A stretch of 64,000 bases of DNA from Incurvaria masculella (GCA_946894095.1 OX335642.1:2553021-2617020); one strand, 5' to 3'; counted from the stretch's first letter, positions 54,251 through 63,772 are shown. Notes: generated by a model from the sequence alone, not told the origin. Program-made: numbers and translations.

Positions 54251-54287
54251 CCTAACCTAACCTAACCTAACCTAACCTAACCTAACC
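54251..54287 (+). repeat. Interstitial telomere-type array (CCTAA)7
   Basis: Seven perfect CCTAA units plus CC. This is the insect telomere unit in the CCTAA orientation. It lies just after a family X fragment. Confidence 0.9.
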
Positions 54288-54339
54288 TTGGCTGACACCG
54301 ACTCAAAAAATTACAGAAATCGTAACTACAAAAATGAAA

Positions 54340-54757
54340 ATTATTTTTTACTTTTTAGTGCTTTTCCTTTGAAGTCGGTTATTTTTTTTGTTAAATTTGT
54401 TTTTTTATTTGTTTATTTTTAGTGAATCTGAAGTAAATTTACTAATTTGTACACGTCCTTTCCAATAAAAAAAGAATCACTGAAATCGGTTGGCGTTATA
54501 TTGAGTTATTCGTCGATTTGTCGCGCACATCTTAATACAAATTTAAGATTTTTATGATTTTCTCATGGATATCATTGTCAGAACTTAACCAAATTAAAAT
54601 GGGACCACTTGGGAAGCACTAGCTATCATTTAAAAAAATAATCATCAAAATCGGTTCACCCAGGCAGAAGTTATGAGGTAACAAACATAAAAAAAAAACA
54701 AAAAAAAAACATACAGACGAATTGATAACCTCCTCCTTTTTTGAAGTCGGTTAAAAA
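54340..54757 (+). repeat. Dispersed repeat with AAGTCGGTT ends, copy 2
   Basis: Full-looking copy: starts near CCTTTGAAGTCGGTTATT and ends CTCCTTTTTTGAAGTCGG, TTAAAAA; interior as in 31330-31712. A-rich tract at 54688-54712. Confidence 0.75.
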
Positions 54758-54917
54758 CAGAGAATGGGTGCATTCCCAACCTACTCCGCGTTGAGCTATG
54801 GTAGTAAGGGTACGTAGGGAGAGCTTTATGAATCTCAAAAGAGCATTTTCTATGTTGTTTGTTGTTGTTGTTGTTTATTCATCGTCCATAGACAGTACAC
54901 TGCTCATCTAAGGGCCG

Positions 54918-55065
54918 AGTGCACGAAAGGACAAAAAATCAAAATCAACGTCAACGTACGATTAAACACGTCACTTTGTATGGACAGTATGGAAGTAACT
55001 CCATGCGGTTCACTAAAAGTGACGTGTTTGAACATTGATTAACTCGGCCGTCTCTTCGTGCAACC
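54918..55065. mobile_element. Foldback MITE FB-H
   Basis: GAGTGCACGAA...AGG at the left pairs with CTTCGTGCAAC at the right; inner arms TTAAACACGTCACTTT and AAAGTGACGTGTTTGA are inverted; the centre GTATGGACAGTATGGAAGT spans the loop. Confidence 0.6.
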
Positions 55066-55632
55066 GGGGCTAAGACTGCACTCGGATTTGTCAAATTGTA
55101 TCATAAGCCAGTTCGGCAATCCCAGCGAAGAAGAACTGGCAAGAAACTCAGCTGGTTTTTCTTTCCCCGTCCACTTAGTCTAAGTTTACAAAAGTATTTA
55201 GGATCACAGGTAAAAACACTAAATTAATATGAAATGACGAGAATAAAATTATGTCATGACAGTTCATGCAACAGATTATGACATGATGGTAGAGATAATG
55301 ACAGAGAGAGGCGAGAGGATACATCCCTTCGTAGTTGGAGGGTCTCTAAATTTGATACTTCGTTGTCTTAGATATACGCACGGCCCGATGCTGTATCTAG
55401 TCCAAGGAGCCAAGCAGTTTGTTAGCTGAACCATCCCACAGATGCAAAATTACAAATACATTTCCATAATAAGCGATCCGTTAATGCACCGGTATAGGTC
55501 GGAAGTTATTTAACGATCCAGTGGGGATTTCGGAGTGTGTATTGTTGTGAGGAATCCTTTAACTTGGGGTGGGCTCAGATGATTAAATCAAACTCCAGGA
55601 TCTCTTGAATCCAGCTTATTAGTGGAATATAT
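55066..55632. other. Spacer with retroelement 3' UTR echo
   Basis: 55120-55160 (GCCAGTTCGGCAATCCCAGC, GAAGAAGAACTGGCAAGAAA) resembles the 3' UTR block at 21481. The rest is unassigned. Confidence 0.4.
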
Positions 55633-55823
55633 GGGGGAACGGCATAACGTATAATATTCACAACGTATAATGTTATACGTTTTGCATGAGTTTAAAAATA
55701 AAATAAACTCTTTGCATCATGCAGAACGTATAATAGTCACAACGTATAATATGCATGGTTTTAATTTTTTGGAAAAAAATACTATTATACGTTGTGAATA
55801 TTATACGTAGTGAATACGACTCG
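55633..55823. mobile_element. AACGTATAAT element FB-E, short copy
   Basis: GGGGGAACGGCATAACG at the low end and ACGTAGTGAATACGACTCG at the high end: the same two termini as 49720-50367 but inverted, with the middle about 450 bp missing. Eight AACGTATAAT or complement motifs. Confidence 0.75.
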
Positions 55824-56032
55824 AATATATAATGAAATGATTAAGTAATGTAATAAAGAATATAGAAAAAAGTCTAGGATAAAAGAAGCGGCATGTTTGT
55901 CAACACGTCGAAAGTGACGAACATAAACATTTCTGCATATCAAAAGTACATATTAACAATTATGATTATTAATCACCAGAGTTTTTGGCAACAACATCTC
56001 TCGTATTTAAACAAATTAGCAAAATAATTGGC

Positions 56033-56091
56033 TTCCTGGATGGGTGACCATTGATCGAATACCACGGAAAAAGTTTAGGTCCCCTTTCTTA
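56033..56091 (+). repeat. SINE fragment, left of the Harbinger-like MITE
   Basis: CTTCCTGGATGGGTGACCAT then a deletion to TACCACGGAAAAAGTTTAGG and TCCCCTTTCTTA. Keeps the C-box-like block of a 5S head. Confidence 0.65.
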
Positions 56092-56415
56092 GGGGGCGTC
56101 CATAAATTACGTGAGATGATTAAGGGGGGGAGGGGGTCGAGTCAAATCTCATCTAATCTCACGTTGGGGAGAGGGGGGGTCTCGACAAATATGACGCAAT
56201 TTTTTCTCTGATTGAAACTAAAAGAAATATTAATGTTTTTTTCTTTTTACAATAACAATCCAACGCTTTTACGTAAGAAACCCACATTCTGAAAAATCTC
56301 ACGTGAGATTGGGGGATGGGGGAGGGGGTTGAATAAAATCTCACGACATCTCACCAAGTGGGGAGGGAGGGACAGAAAATAAAAAAAACACCTCACGTAA
56401 TTTATGGATGCCTCC
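56092..56415. mobile_element. PIF/Harbinger-like MITE
   Basis: The 324-bp element has 24-bp terminal inverted repeats with two mismatches: left GGGGGCGTCCATAAATTACG, right the complement of GGAGGCATCCATAAATTACG. It is flanked by TTA on both sides (56089-56091, 56416-56418). The surrounding SINE consensus (CCTTCCTTACTTACTAGG) shows one TTA at the empty site, so the TTA is a true 3-bp duplication, the signature of PIF/Harbinger insertion. Inner palindromes such as AATCTCACGTGAGATT are present. No transposase. Confidence 0.82.
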
Positions 56416-56458
56416 TTACTTACTAGCTGTGGTAGTAGTGTTAAGCCCAACGAGTTAT
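56416..56458 (+). repeat. SINE fragment, right of the MITE
   Basis: TTACTTACTAGCTGTGGTAG, TAGTGTTAAGCCCAACG continue the SINE body interrupted at 56091, then the copy stops. Confidence 0.6.
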
Positions 56459-57225
56459 AAAGGACGGGTTTGTGAAGTATAAGGCAGGTGATGGAATGGA
56501 ATCCAGTTTACATACATATGTTGTAAGTTTGGCTATATCATGACAGTTAAATTATCCAGTTTTTATTTTCGCTCCTAAGTGCTAAAACCTTCTCGATTTT
56601 ATGGATATTTTCATTCAGCCCACTCATGGCAGTTTCTACGAAAATAATTTCACGTATTAGACGATAAACCGAACTCTTTTCAATAACTTTCCTCGAATTT
56701 AGCTCAAGAATAAGATGTTTTCCCCGGAAATTGTCAACATTTTCGTGGGGAATTCGCCTTGAACTTAAAATGTTTGTAATTTTATTTGGCATGTACGGGA
56801 AGCATAATCAGTCACTTTGATCTGAAAATTGTTGTGGTTTCGTCCAATTCACGTCTCATTTCCGGGTAATTTGGGAATATTATTGACGTAAACGCGAAGA
56901 GATTCTGCATGTATTACGATTAATTTAAAAGGAAGAAAGAAATATAGAGAATACATTTATTCAATAATTGTAAAAAAAAATGATTAAAGGGAAACATAAT
57001 AACAGAGAAATTGCGAAAATTTGGGATTAACCATATGTTAAGAAGGTATATTTTTCGTGTCGGCCCATACAAAAAGGAAAAGCTATTTCCCATTCCATTT
57101 CTAAAGATATTCAGTTGTATTCAGAAGAGCACCTGTCAAAACTTAGTACGAGATTAGCATTAGCACTAAAGTTAGTCCGCCCACTCTGAATTGGGCTGAT
57201 TAAGTTTAAATTCGTCATCTATCTT
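56459..57225. other. Anonymous spacer
   Basis: An 81-aa minus frame (56547-56792; NKITNILSSRRIPHENVDNF at its start) has no known domain. Nothing else recognised. Confidence 0.35.
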
Positions 57226-58844
57226 CAATTCAAAATTCAAAATTTAAAATATTTTATTGCATAAACATTTTAGTGCAGTGTACAGCAAGAACATAATGGT
57301 ACAGTGACTAACTCTGTTTTAAAAATACTACCTAGACATAGGTGTGGCAATATTTGAGAAAAACAATACATAAAGTTACGTTGAAACACGAAAGTAAACA
57401 GTGACCGTACAATTTAGAATAATAAAAAAAAAATGTCAATATCTTAACCCTTCTTTTCTTTTATAAATTCCTCTATGTTATAATACATTTTTGTCAAAAG
57501 CCATTGCTTGAGTTTGTTTTTAAATTTTTTTACGTTTTCAATTTCTTTTAAATCTTCCGATAATTTATTATAAATTGAAATAGCGGACTGAGTTGTACTT
57601 TTTGCTACCAAAGTGGTACGCATGGGCAATTTATATAGATTTCCAGCTGTATTCTGCCGTGTATTGCATTTAGTGACATCTTTGACTACATTAAAATAAC
57701 ATGGATATTGTTTGACAAAACAGCACAGCTCTAAAATGTAAATTGAAGTTAGTGTTAACAATCGTTTTTCTTTAAAAATGTTTCGACAGCTATCTAAATG
57801 TTTAATACTGAAAATTGTTCGTAAACACCGTTTTTGAATAACAAATATCTTCTGGACATCCACAGAATTTCCCCAGAAAATTATTCCATATTTCAAATGG
57901 GAGTATACGTAACCATAATATGCCATTAGGCTTGTTTCCACCGAGGAGACTGTAGTGAGTACCTTAAGAGCGTAACAAAAACTACTTAATTTATTCTCCA
58001 ACATCTTTATGTGTGTCTTCCAGTTAACGTTATTTTCAATCATCATACCTAAGAATTTTGCACTAGTTACCTCCTCTATAAGCGTTTCTGAATGTTTAAT
58101 TATTATGTTCTGCCTGGCGCCTTGATATGTATGAAACTGAATAATGTTCGTTTTTGTGAGATTTATTTTTAGTTCGTGAAAGTTGAGCCATTCAATAATA
58201 TTTGAGAGGGCATCTGTTAATAATAATTCATGTTGCTTTGAATCTGTTTTAAATTTAGAATTTATTATTCCTGTGGCATCGTCGGCAAAAAGAACAATTT
58301 TGTGTATGATACATTTTGAAATGTCATTAATATATATAAGGAAAAAGAGAGGACCTAGTATACTTCCCTGGGGAACACCAGCTCTAACGAAATTTGTTTT
58401 GGATGAATATTCAGTCAAGGTATTGGTTTTTGGGTCTATAGCAGTTACTTGTACAATTTGACTTCTATCGTCCAAGTAAGATTTCAATAATTTTAGAGGA
58501 GTCCCTCTTATGCCAAAATAATCAATTTTTTCCAATAACAGTTCATGATTTACAAAATCAAAGGCCTTTGTCATGTCAAGAAGTAAACCAGTTACTGGCT
58601 TTTTCTGATCTATACAAGCCCAAATTTCTAAAAATATGTCATATACTGCTTTGGCGGTTGAATGGCCTTTTCGAAATCCGTTTTGACTTTTACTCAGTAT
58701 ATCACATTTATCCATGAAACTTACTATACGTTCGTTAAGTATATGCTCAAAAATTTTACTTAATATTGGAAGGAGTGCAACGGGACGATAGTTAGAAGAA
58801 TCAGTTTTTTCACCTTTCTTAAAAATTGGTTTCTTCTTGGAATA
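57226..58844 (-). mobile_element. 5'-truncated non-LTR retrotransposon (CR1/Jockey group)
   Basis: Minus strand. The 3' end has GCAATAAAATATTTTAAATT then ATTTTGAATTTTGAATTG repeats (57226-57250). The 5' end stops within the RT domain: the in-frame stop lies at 58845-58847 in flanking DNA. The same broad group as the element at 21385 but clearly a different family. No internal breaks, so likely the youngest of the three. Confidence 0.85.
57444..58844 (-). CDS. Reverse transcriptase ORF2, C-terminal part (partial)
   Basis: The open frame runs from the truncation point to the stop at 57444. The first Met (58715) is internal. From that Met: FRKGHSTAKA (14-23), motif A LLLDMTKAFDFVNH (44-57), motif B PQGSILGP (115-122), motif C FADD (143-146), LGMMIENNVNWKTH, then IFWGNSVDVQ, QKRCLRTIFS and the closing MYYNIEEFIKEKKG. 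Upstream in frame: KKKPIFKKGEKTDSSNYRPV, ALLPILSKIFE. All catalytic Asp residues are kept. The endonuclease is missing because of truncation. Role: element copying; no host function implied. Confidence 0.88.
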   Translation of the reverse strand, partial: YSKKKPIFKKGEKTDSSNYRPVALLPILSKIFEHILNERIVSFMDKCDILSKSQNGFRKGHSTAKAVYDIFLEIWACIDQKKPVTGLLLDMTKAFDFVNHELLLEKIDYFGIRGTPLKLLKSYLDDRSQIVQVTAIDPKTNTLTEYSSKTNFVRAGVPQGSILGPLFFLIYINDISKCIIHKIVLFADDATGIINSKFKTDSKQHELLLTDALSNIIEWLNFHELKINLTKTNIIQFHTYQGARQNIIIKHSETLIEEVTSAKFLGMMIENNVNWKTHIKMLENKLSSFCYALKVLTTVSSVETSLMAYYGYVYSHLKYGIIFWGNSVDVQKIFVIQKRCLRTIFSIKHLDSCRNIFKEKRLLTLTSIYILELCCFVKQYPCYFNVVKDVTKCNTRQNTAGNLYKLPMRTTLVAKSTTQSAISIYNKLSEDLKEIENVKKFKNKLKQWLLTKMYYNIEEFIKEKKG

Positions 58845-58847
58845 CTA

Positions 58848-59121
58848 ATGCTTATGGTTATGAAATATTTTGAATTCAATATTATACAAAATCAAACTGC
58901 TGTTAACTCTGTCATTTTAAAGAAAATCTATTTCCGAATTGTACCAACGAATGGCTTGATTTTACCCGCAAGTTTAGGGCTACTTACCATCACGCTAAAT
59001 TACCAGAGGGGTGACCAGTGAAATAAAACGCTTCTAACTCGATAACGATGCTCTTTAAATGTACGATCTGATTCTACTCATAACTTTCCAAAATCCTTCC
59101 AGAAAGAACGCTAATCGAAAA
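58848..59121. other. Spacer
   Basis: Nothing recognised. Confidence 0.4.
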
Positions 59122-59506
59122 GCCTCAGTGGCCCAGTGGCGCGACACTTCGGCGATCGCTCTCCGAAGTTAAGCAACGCTGGGTCCGGTCTGGTCTTGGA
59201 TGGGTGACCATTAGACCGTTGAGAGAGGCTGGCCGTGGTTCGGATTCCACGTTAAACTGTAGGTCCCCTTCCTTACTTACTAGGTGGTAGGGTTAATCCC
59301 GCCCGGGTTGGTACCATCGCATTGAATGAACGATGGTCGAAGCGGCAATGAAAATTGTCCGTGTTTTCCATCCAGTTCAATGTAGCCGAGCAATATAAGG
59401 AAGGTCCTGGCATGGCACCTAGTTCCCATGTGGTGTGTTGGGCTAATACCATGACAGAAGGTGTGGTATTAGCCATCATGTCCAGTCACATAAAAAAAAA
59501 AAAAAA
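59122..59506 (+). repeat. SINE, 5S-rRNA-headed, full length (reference copy)
   Basis: Best complete copy. GAAGTTAAGCAACGC lies at 59165-59179 and TTGGATGGGTGACCA at 59196-59210, that is offsets 44-58 and 75-89 from the first base. The A and C boxes of 5S rRNA genes sit at about 50-64 and 80-97 with the same mutual spacing, so the head can be read as 5S-derived with a working-looking type 1 Pol III promoter. Body as in the family; the tail GTCCAGTCACAT is followed by 14-15 A. Confidence 0.9.
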
Positions 59507-60796
59507 CGTATTCCGCGGGCAGGTGATGCGACGCGGTGGTTCGGGGGCCGAGAGCGCATTTGACCGGGCTCCGCTCGGCGATTGTTTAAAACTAAATTAA
59601 CCTAAGCGGAGCCGAGACCATCAGCTAGTTTGTTAGTAAAGGTGTATGTATTGAAATGTTCTACACGCTCAACCCACCCCGAATATCAGTGACGGTCTAA
59701 CGTCACAATACTTTGGTCTCCCCACATTCACATACACCGGTTAAGAGCATCCTTATGCCCAAACATTTTGGACCAATTTTTGGTATTGAAACTAGATAGC
59801 CAGAGCCCGACTTCGCTTAGTTAAACATAACCTTAACTAAACTGGCAGATAATGTTATTTTATTAAAAATTATACTTAAATCAATATCACATTTTGTCAA
59901 TATCAGCAGCAAACTTGAAAAAGAATGCGTTGGATACCTGACGTCATATATTTTCATGCAAAAAATATGATTTTCTAAAATACTTTTTTAACTATATTGG
60001 TAGAACGATAGCTAAAATTATACATGTTTTTTTTCATGTTCTCATTCCATAAGGCTCAGGAACTTAACACATACGCATTGGCTAGTATAATAATCTCAAT
60101 GTAGGCACAAACAATTATTCATGCATCCTTTCGATGATGCGAGCGGCTTTTAGCGAGCGTGGGAGAAACTGACTGGCGGCCGCTTGGAGTAAGGTTGATG
60201 ACACCATAATAACGTTTTTGTGTTTGTTTTGAGCCGATTGGCTTGTCAAGGCATCATTCAAGTCTTTCAGGAAGAATCAAAGAACCGAGAATGTGTTTCC
60301 GTTGTTTGAAGTGAAAACGATTACAATCTTTCGTTTTAGAAAATGTCACTTGAGATTTTCGACGGAGTCACTCATAAATAACCGAACGCCTAGGGTTACC
60401 ATGGTAAATAACCGCGCCAGGTGAACAGTCCAACTGTAAAACGACCTCGAAATTCGGGCAATTGAACTTTAACCAGTTAGTGATTTAATCAGAAAACTTT
60501 ATTCGGCGAGCTAATTTACCGGAGTAACCCCTCTGGCATCTATTCCGTCTTTTTCCCATCAAGTTAGGGTAGCCCTAACGCCACGCTGAATCCTCGAGGG
60601 CTGAATTTAAGAGAAGTTGGAGAATAACCGACTGTTTTTCGACGGATTTTAATGCGGTTAGAGCCACGCCATCTACTAGCATACAATTAATTGAAACACA
60701 TTTACTTTCAGGCGCAAAATCTGCCTACGTATTTGTTGATGCATTTAACCACTATAAGTTCTGCAGCCGCGTAGTCGCGAGTTAGTGGAGACTTAC
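59507..60796. other. Anonymous, partly GC-rich stretch
   Basis: 59512-59580 (GGCAGGTGATGCGACGCGG) is GC-rich. 60320-60680 looks unique. No coding, RNA or repeated feature was recognised. Confidence 0.4.
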
Positions 60797-61015
60797 TGTA
60801 GTTAGTTCGCTTACGAATTCAGGACGTGCAATATCGAATCTTTGTTGCACTTAATACCGTCCTGTGAAGTTCTTACGTGTTGTTGGAACTCGAGAAAATC
60901 AGTAGCAAGCGAAATGGTAAGCGGACTGACTCACCGGCGGTGCCGCCATTGTATGTAATGGCTACGTCGCCCCCATACAAACGAGTTTCGGTTGTTACAC
61001 CTGTACTTCCATGCT
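60797..61015. repeat. FB-A partial copy
   Basis: TAGTTCGCTTACGAATTCAG, GACGTGCAATATCGAA, ACTCGAGAAAATCAGTAG, AACGAGTTTCGGTTG, TACTTCCATGCTCA. Inner part and one end of FB-A with a spacer of about 40 bp. The 76-aa frame across it is fortuitous. Confidence 0.55.
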
Positions 61016-61477
61016 CATGTTGCATACATCAAGCAAAGATGCCAGTCTTCGGTCAAATTACTTCTTCGTTGGAATTAAAGCAAAGGTTCAAAGCTGAAAA
61101 AAGCTGAGAGCATAACTTGCTTCATAATATGATCAATCCAAAACTGAACTCAAGCTAGATTATTACATTCCCCAATCAATACCCGATAAACTAGTAACAG
61201 AGGTGAACCTGAGAGAATGTTAGAGTCTAGGATTCAAACCAAAATGGAAAACCTTTTATTCTTTATCCGTCGAGATATAAGTTTTTAAATATTTTTTAAT
61301 AAGTGCTCTTTATTACGATAACACATTGTGCGCGTTTTGCATTCAATGAAATTTACCCATGATCGCAAAGGGAAGGTCCTGGCATGACACTCATCCTTCG
61401 GAAATGTTGTGACATTACAATAACACTTTACAATTTTATTTTTTTATTTTATTCATTTATTTATTCATACAAATAAA
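61016..61477. other. Spacer with a SINE scrap
   Basis: 61368-61400 (AGGGAAGGTCCTGGCATGAC) is a short SINE body fragment. Nothing else. Confidence 0.45.
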
Positions 61478-61560
61478 AACAACAAATATTATTCGCTACC
61501 ACTTAAACTGGCCCAAAGGCTGTATTATAAGTGGTAGGCTGTAGGTGTAGTATTGCATAG
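61478..61560 (-). repeat. Inverted mate of the repeat end at 31018
   Basis: TATTCGCTACCACTTAAACT, GGCTGTATTATAAGTGGTAG. See 30691-31329. An AT-rich tail (ATTTATTCATAC) flanks it. Confidence 0.55.
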
Positions 61561-61828
61561 AAGGTTCGCAGTTAAATACAAATTGAATATAAAAAACCGT
61601 GTGCAGTAAGCGGTAGAAGTCAAGCCTTCAGAAATGTGTAACGGAACGAGATAAACATTGTGTTGGGAGTAGGAAGAGCGGTCTCTCTGCGCAGGCGCAG
61701 GTCGCTTTGTGGTAGTGCCCTACGCATTCTCTCGCAAACTAAATCCTATAAATATATGTGTTTGCCTCCTCTTCCTGTCGCTTTTTCGTTTCATCGAGTT
61801 TCACTTGAGATGACATTTGCTTTTTAGA
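61561..61828. other. Spacer with TATA-like motif
   Basis: CCTATAAATATATGTG at 61747-61762 resembles a TATA box, with a pyrimidine-rich stretch after it. No linked gene, so promoter status is undecided. Confidence 0.3.
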
Positions 61829-61960
61829 ACGAACCGCTTCTCAATCACATTTGACTGCCGCACCGCCAGGATATGGAACCATGTACCGGCGCGGGTGCCT
61901 TTCCTCATACTATAACCTGGGAGTCTTCAATCGTAGTTTGAACAAGCTCGATAGCTCAGC
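61829..61960 (+). pseudogene. Non-LTR retrotransposon ORF2 C-terminal scrap
   Basis: RFSITFDCRTARIWNHVPAR, VPF in one frame and PSYYNLGVFNRSLNKL in the next. Matches the common ending RTARLWNxLPxxVFP...YNLxxFKSxVNR of insect non-LTR ORF2. One frameshift within 45 codons. Confidence 0.6.
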
Positions 61961-62076
61961 GATAGTCCGCAAATCCGCTGGCATGGTACCTCGCTGAGCG
62001 TGGTTTCGAGATGCGAGGTGTATTTGGCTTTTCTGAGCACCTTCGGTTCTCAGCACAACCACCCATATCGTTTTTT

Positions 62077-62421
62077 AGGCTTCCGTACCCGTCCCTTCCT
62101 TCCGTCCGTCCGTTCGTCCATCCATCCGTCTGTCACAAGGCTGTATCTCATAAACCGTAGTAGGCAGGCAGCTGAAAATTTCACAGAGTGTGTATTTATT
62201 TTGCCGTTATAACAAGAAATAGGTTTTTTTATGTTAAGCGTGGCATATGGCGTACGCCAGGACATCTTAAGGTGCCCGACGACGCCCATGGGATTTCGAA
62301 CTTAGAAATAATAAAAAAATCAGGAGGGCCCCCATACAAAAAAAAATATTTATTTGTGTTAAACCTTGTACGATGGTACGGAGCCCTTCGTGTGTGAGTC
62401 CAACTCGCACTTGGCCGATTT
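62077..62421 (+). repeat. R300 repeat, copy 10, with insertion
   Basis: Starts AGGCTTCCGTACCCG (diverged 5' hairpin, echo lost), CCGT tract, CACAAGGCTGTATCTCAT, GAAAATTTCACAGAGTGTG; a family X insert occupies 62225-62305; resumes with GGAGGGCCCCCATAC and ends CTCGCACTTGGCCGATT. Confidence 0.8.
62225..62305 (+). repeat. Family X copy inside R300
   Basis: TTTTTTTATGTTAAGCGTGG, CATATGGCGTACGCCAGGAC, ATCTTAAGGTGCCCGACGAC, GCCCATGGGATTTCGAAC. Uninterrupted across ATCTTAAGG, which makes it the empty site for the element at 11962-12503. Confidence 0.65.
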
Positions 62422-62869
62422 ATTATTAACACAACGCCACAATAAACATCTGATTTTACTTTCCAACTTTATGTATTTTGATGAATATCAAATTTCCCCG
62501 GAACCACCGATCTCATTTCGAAGCCTTATCCAATGCGTGTCTCATCCGGGGACGGCAATAGGTCGAGGTCGGGAACAGAGAAGACGGGAGCTGCGGGTGA
62601 CAGCACAGTTTGAGATGTACCGTGCTCACCCGGGCCGGCGCGAGTGCGGCCCTAAGGACACTAAACGATGTTACCTGGAGTGCGGTCCGCGTCGGTGCTC
62701 CGTACACTCGTGGCGAGTGTACACGAGTGTAACGACAGTTTTCGTGACATTTTGTTTCTTTTTACGGTAACGACATTACCGTTTTACATTGATTTTGGGA
62801 TAAGGCTTGGATAACATGTTGGATACGTTTTTCTCCCGACGCGCGGTTCCGAGTTGTGCAGCGTTTATA
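62422..62869. other. Spacer with GC-rich block
   Basis: 62520-62720 is GC-rich with a perfect palindrome GTACACTCGTGGCGAGTGTAC-like centred near 62711 (arms GTACACTCG / CGAGTGTAC). Frames of 134 and 64 aa on opposite strands have no known domain. Confidence 0.4.
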
Positions 62870-62879
62870 GGAAGCAGGA

Positions 62880-63060
62880 ATGTTTAGGCAGTGGAAAACA
62901 TTTTGAGAAGTGCATTCTTTGTCCACTGGCCAAGGCTCAATTTTGCACGGCGACTGTCATTAAACTAGCGAAATCGTCTTCCAGACCCTAACGGTTTCCT
63001 ATTCTAAAAGTTGTCAGATTTTAATGTTTTTTTTAATCACTTGAGAATGAGCGTCACTTC
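62880..63060 (-). repeat. Dispersed repeat (GCCTGGAAG family), copy 3
   Basis: TGCATTCTTTGTCCACTGGC, CAAGGCTCAATTTTGCACGG, CTTCCAGACCCTAACGG: complement of 41340-41535 without its inner palindrome. Confidence 0.6.
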
Positions 63061-63229
63061 TATATACATATGTTTTAATTAATTTTTGTTGATATTTTTC
63101 AGTTAAAAAATCTAAAATGAAGGTAAAAAAAGACCATTTTTTTCCAATGTTTTTAGCCAATATTATTAAAATGTTTTCGGATAGACAGTTTTATAAATCA
63201 CTTACTTGTTTAAGTCGACGTTCCGTTCT

Positions 63230-63570
63230 ACAGGCTCCAGGAGTCTACAAAATACCATGTAGCTGTGGGAAGAGCTACATTGGTAGAGCATATCAAGACG
63301 GTGAAAAATAATGAGTACCACAAGTCAGAAATCTGTGAACATGTCTTGAACAGTGGAGGAAATGATTGGAGTCGTTTGGACCAAGTTGAAACCATTGCAG
63401 TAGAACGGTACTACATCCCACGCTTGGTACGAGAATCCATTAAGATTTCAAGGTATCACAACTTCAACAGAGATGACAGCATGAACTTTCACCGTCGTGG
63501 TCTTCGTTATTGGCGCAACATAGCACTACGAGGCTTCAGTTGCCGATACCACCGAGAAGGGACACCGTAA
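63230..63570 (+). pseudogene. GIY-YIG endonuclease domain of a Penelope-like element
   Basis: The first frame reads APGVYKIPCSCGKSYIG, the GVYKI...YIG signature of the GIY-YIG nuclease that follows the RT in Penelope-like elements. About 63285 the reading shifts to the frame VEHIKTVKNNEYHKSEICEH, VLNSGGNDW, VERYYIPRLVRESIKIS, FNRDDS (63265-63570). The order (AxCEHxLxxGH, E-x-x-YxPRLxRExIEI, NFNRDDG) is typical for the C-terminus. The block with the conserved Arg between YIG and the helix looks deleted at the frameshift, so it is inactive. Confidence 0.8.
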
Positions 63571-63728
63571 GCATCGTTTGCATGGATAAATTCATCGCTG
63601 AAAAACGTGCTGTGGAACTACCCTCAACGGCGGCTGGAGCTACCCACAGCTACAATCTTCGCAGCCGGCGACCTGCTGTTGACTTCTGACTGGATCTTCT
63701 GTGTCGGAAGTCCTCCAGGTCGCGCCGC

Positions 63729-63772
63729 GAGTCCTGGAGAAGTCCACAATGCGGTGGACGAAACGTCGACTT
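63729..63772 (+). ncRNA. Hammerhead-ribozyme-like motif, core mutated
   Basis: Stem I GAGTC/GACTT (63729-63733 with 63768-63772; five pairs including one G-T), core CTGGAGA (63734-63740; consensus CTGATGA, so two changes), stem II GTCCAC/GTGGAC (63742-63747 with 63754-63759), GAAAC (63760-63764), GTC (63765-63767). The fold is kept but core changes probably abolish cleavage. Confidence 0.65.

Noticed and set aside
54251..54287. Chromosome end
   Set aside because: Only 37 bp of CCTAA, with ordinary sequence on both sides; an interstitial array.
59122..59230. Genuine 5S rRNA gene
   Set aside because: Only the internal promoter region resembles 5S. The first 40 bases and 3' part differ, and the sequence continues into a SINE body with a poly-A tail.
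61747..61762. TATA-box promoter
   Set aside because: A TATAAATA match in AT-rich DNA without a linked gene or initiator is not enough to call a promoter.
63230..63570. Homing endonuclease or stand-alone GIY-YIG gene
   Set aside because: The C-terminal wording (YxPRLxRExI, FNRDD) and the terminal structure fit Penelope-like elements, and the frame is broken.
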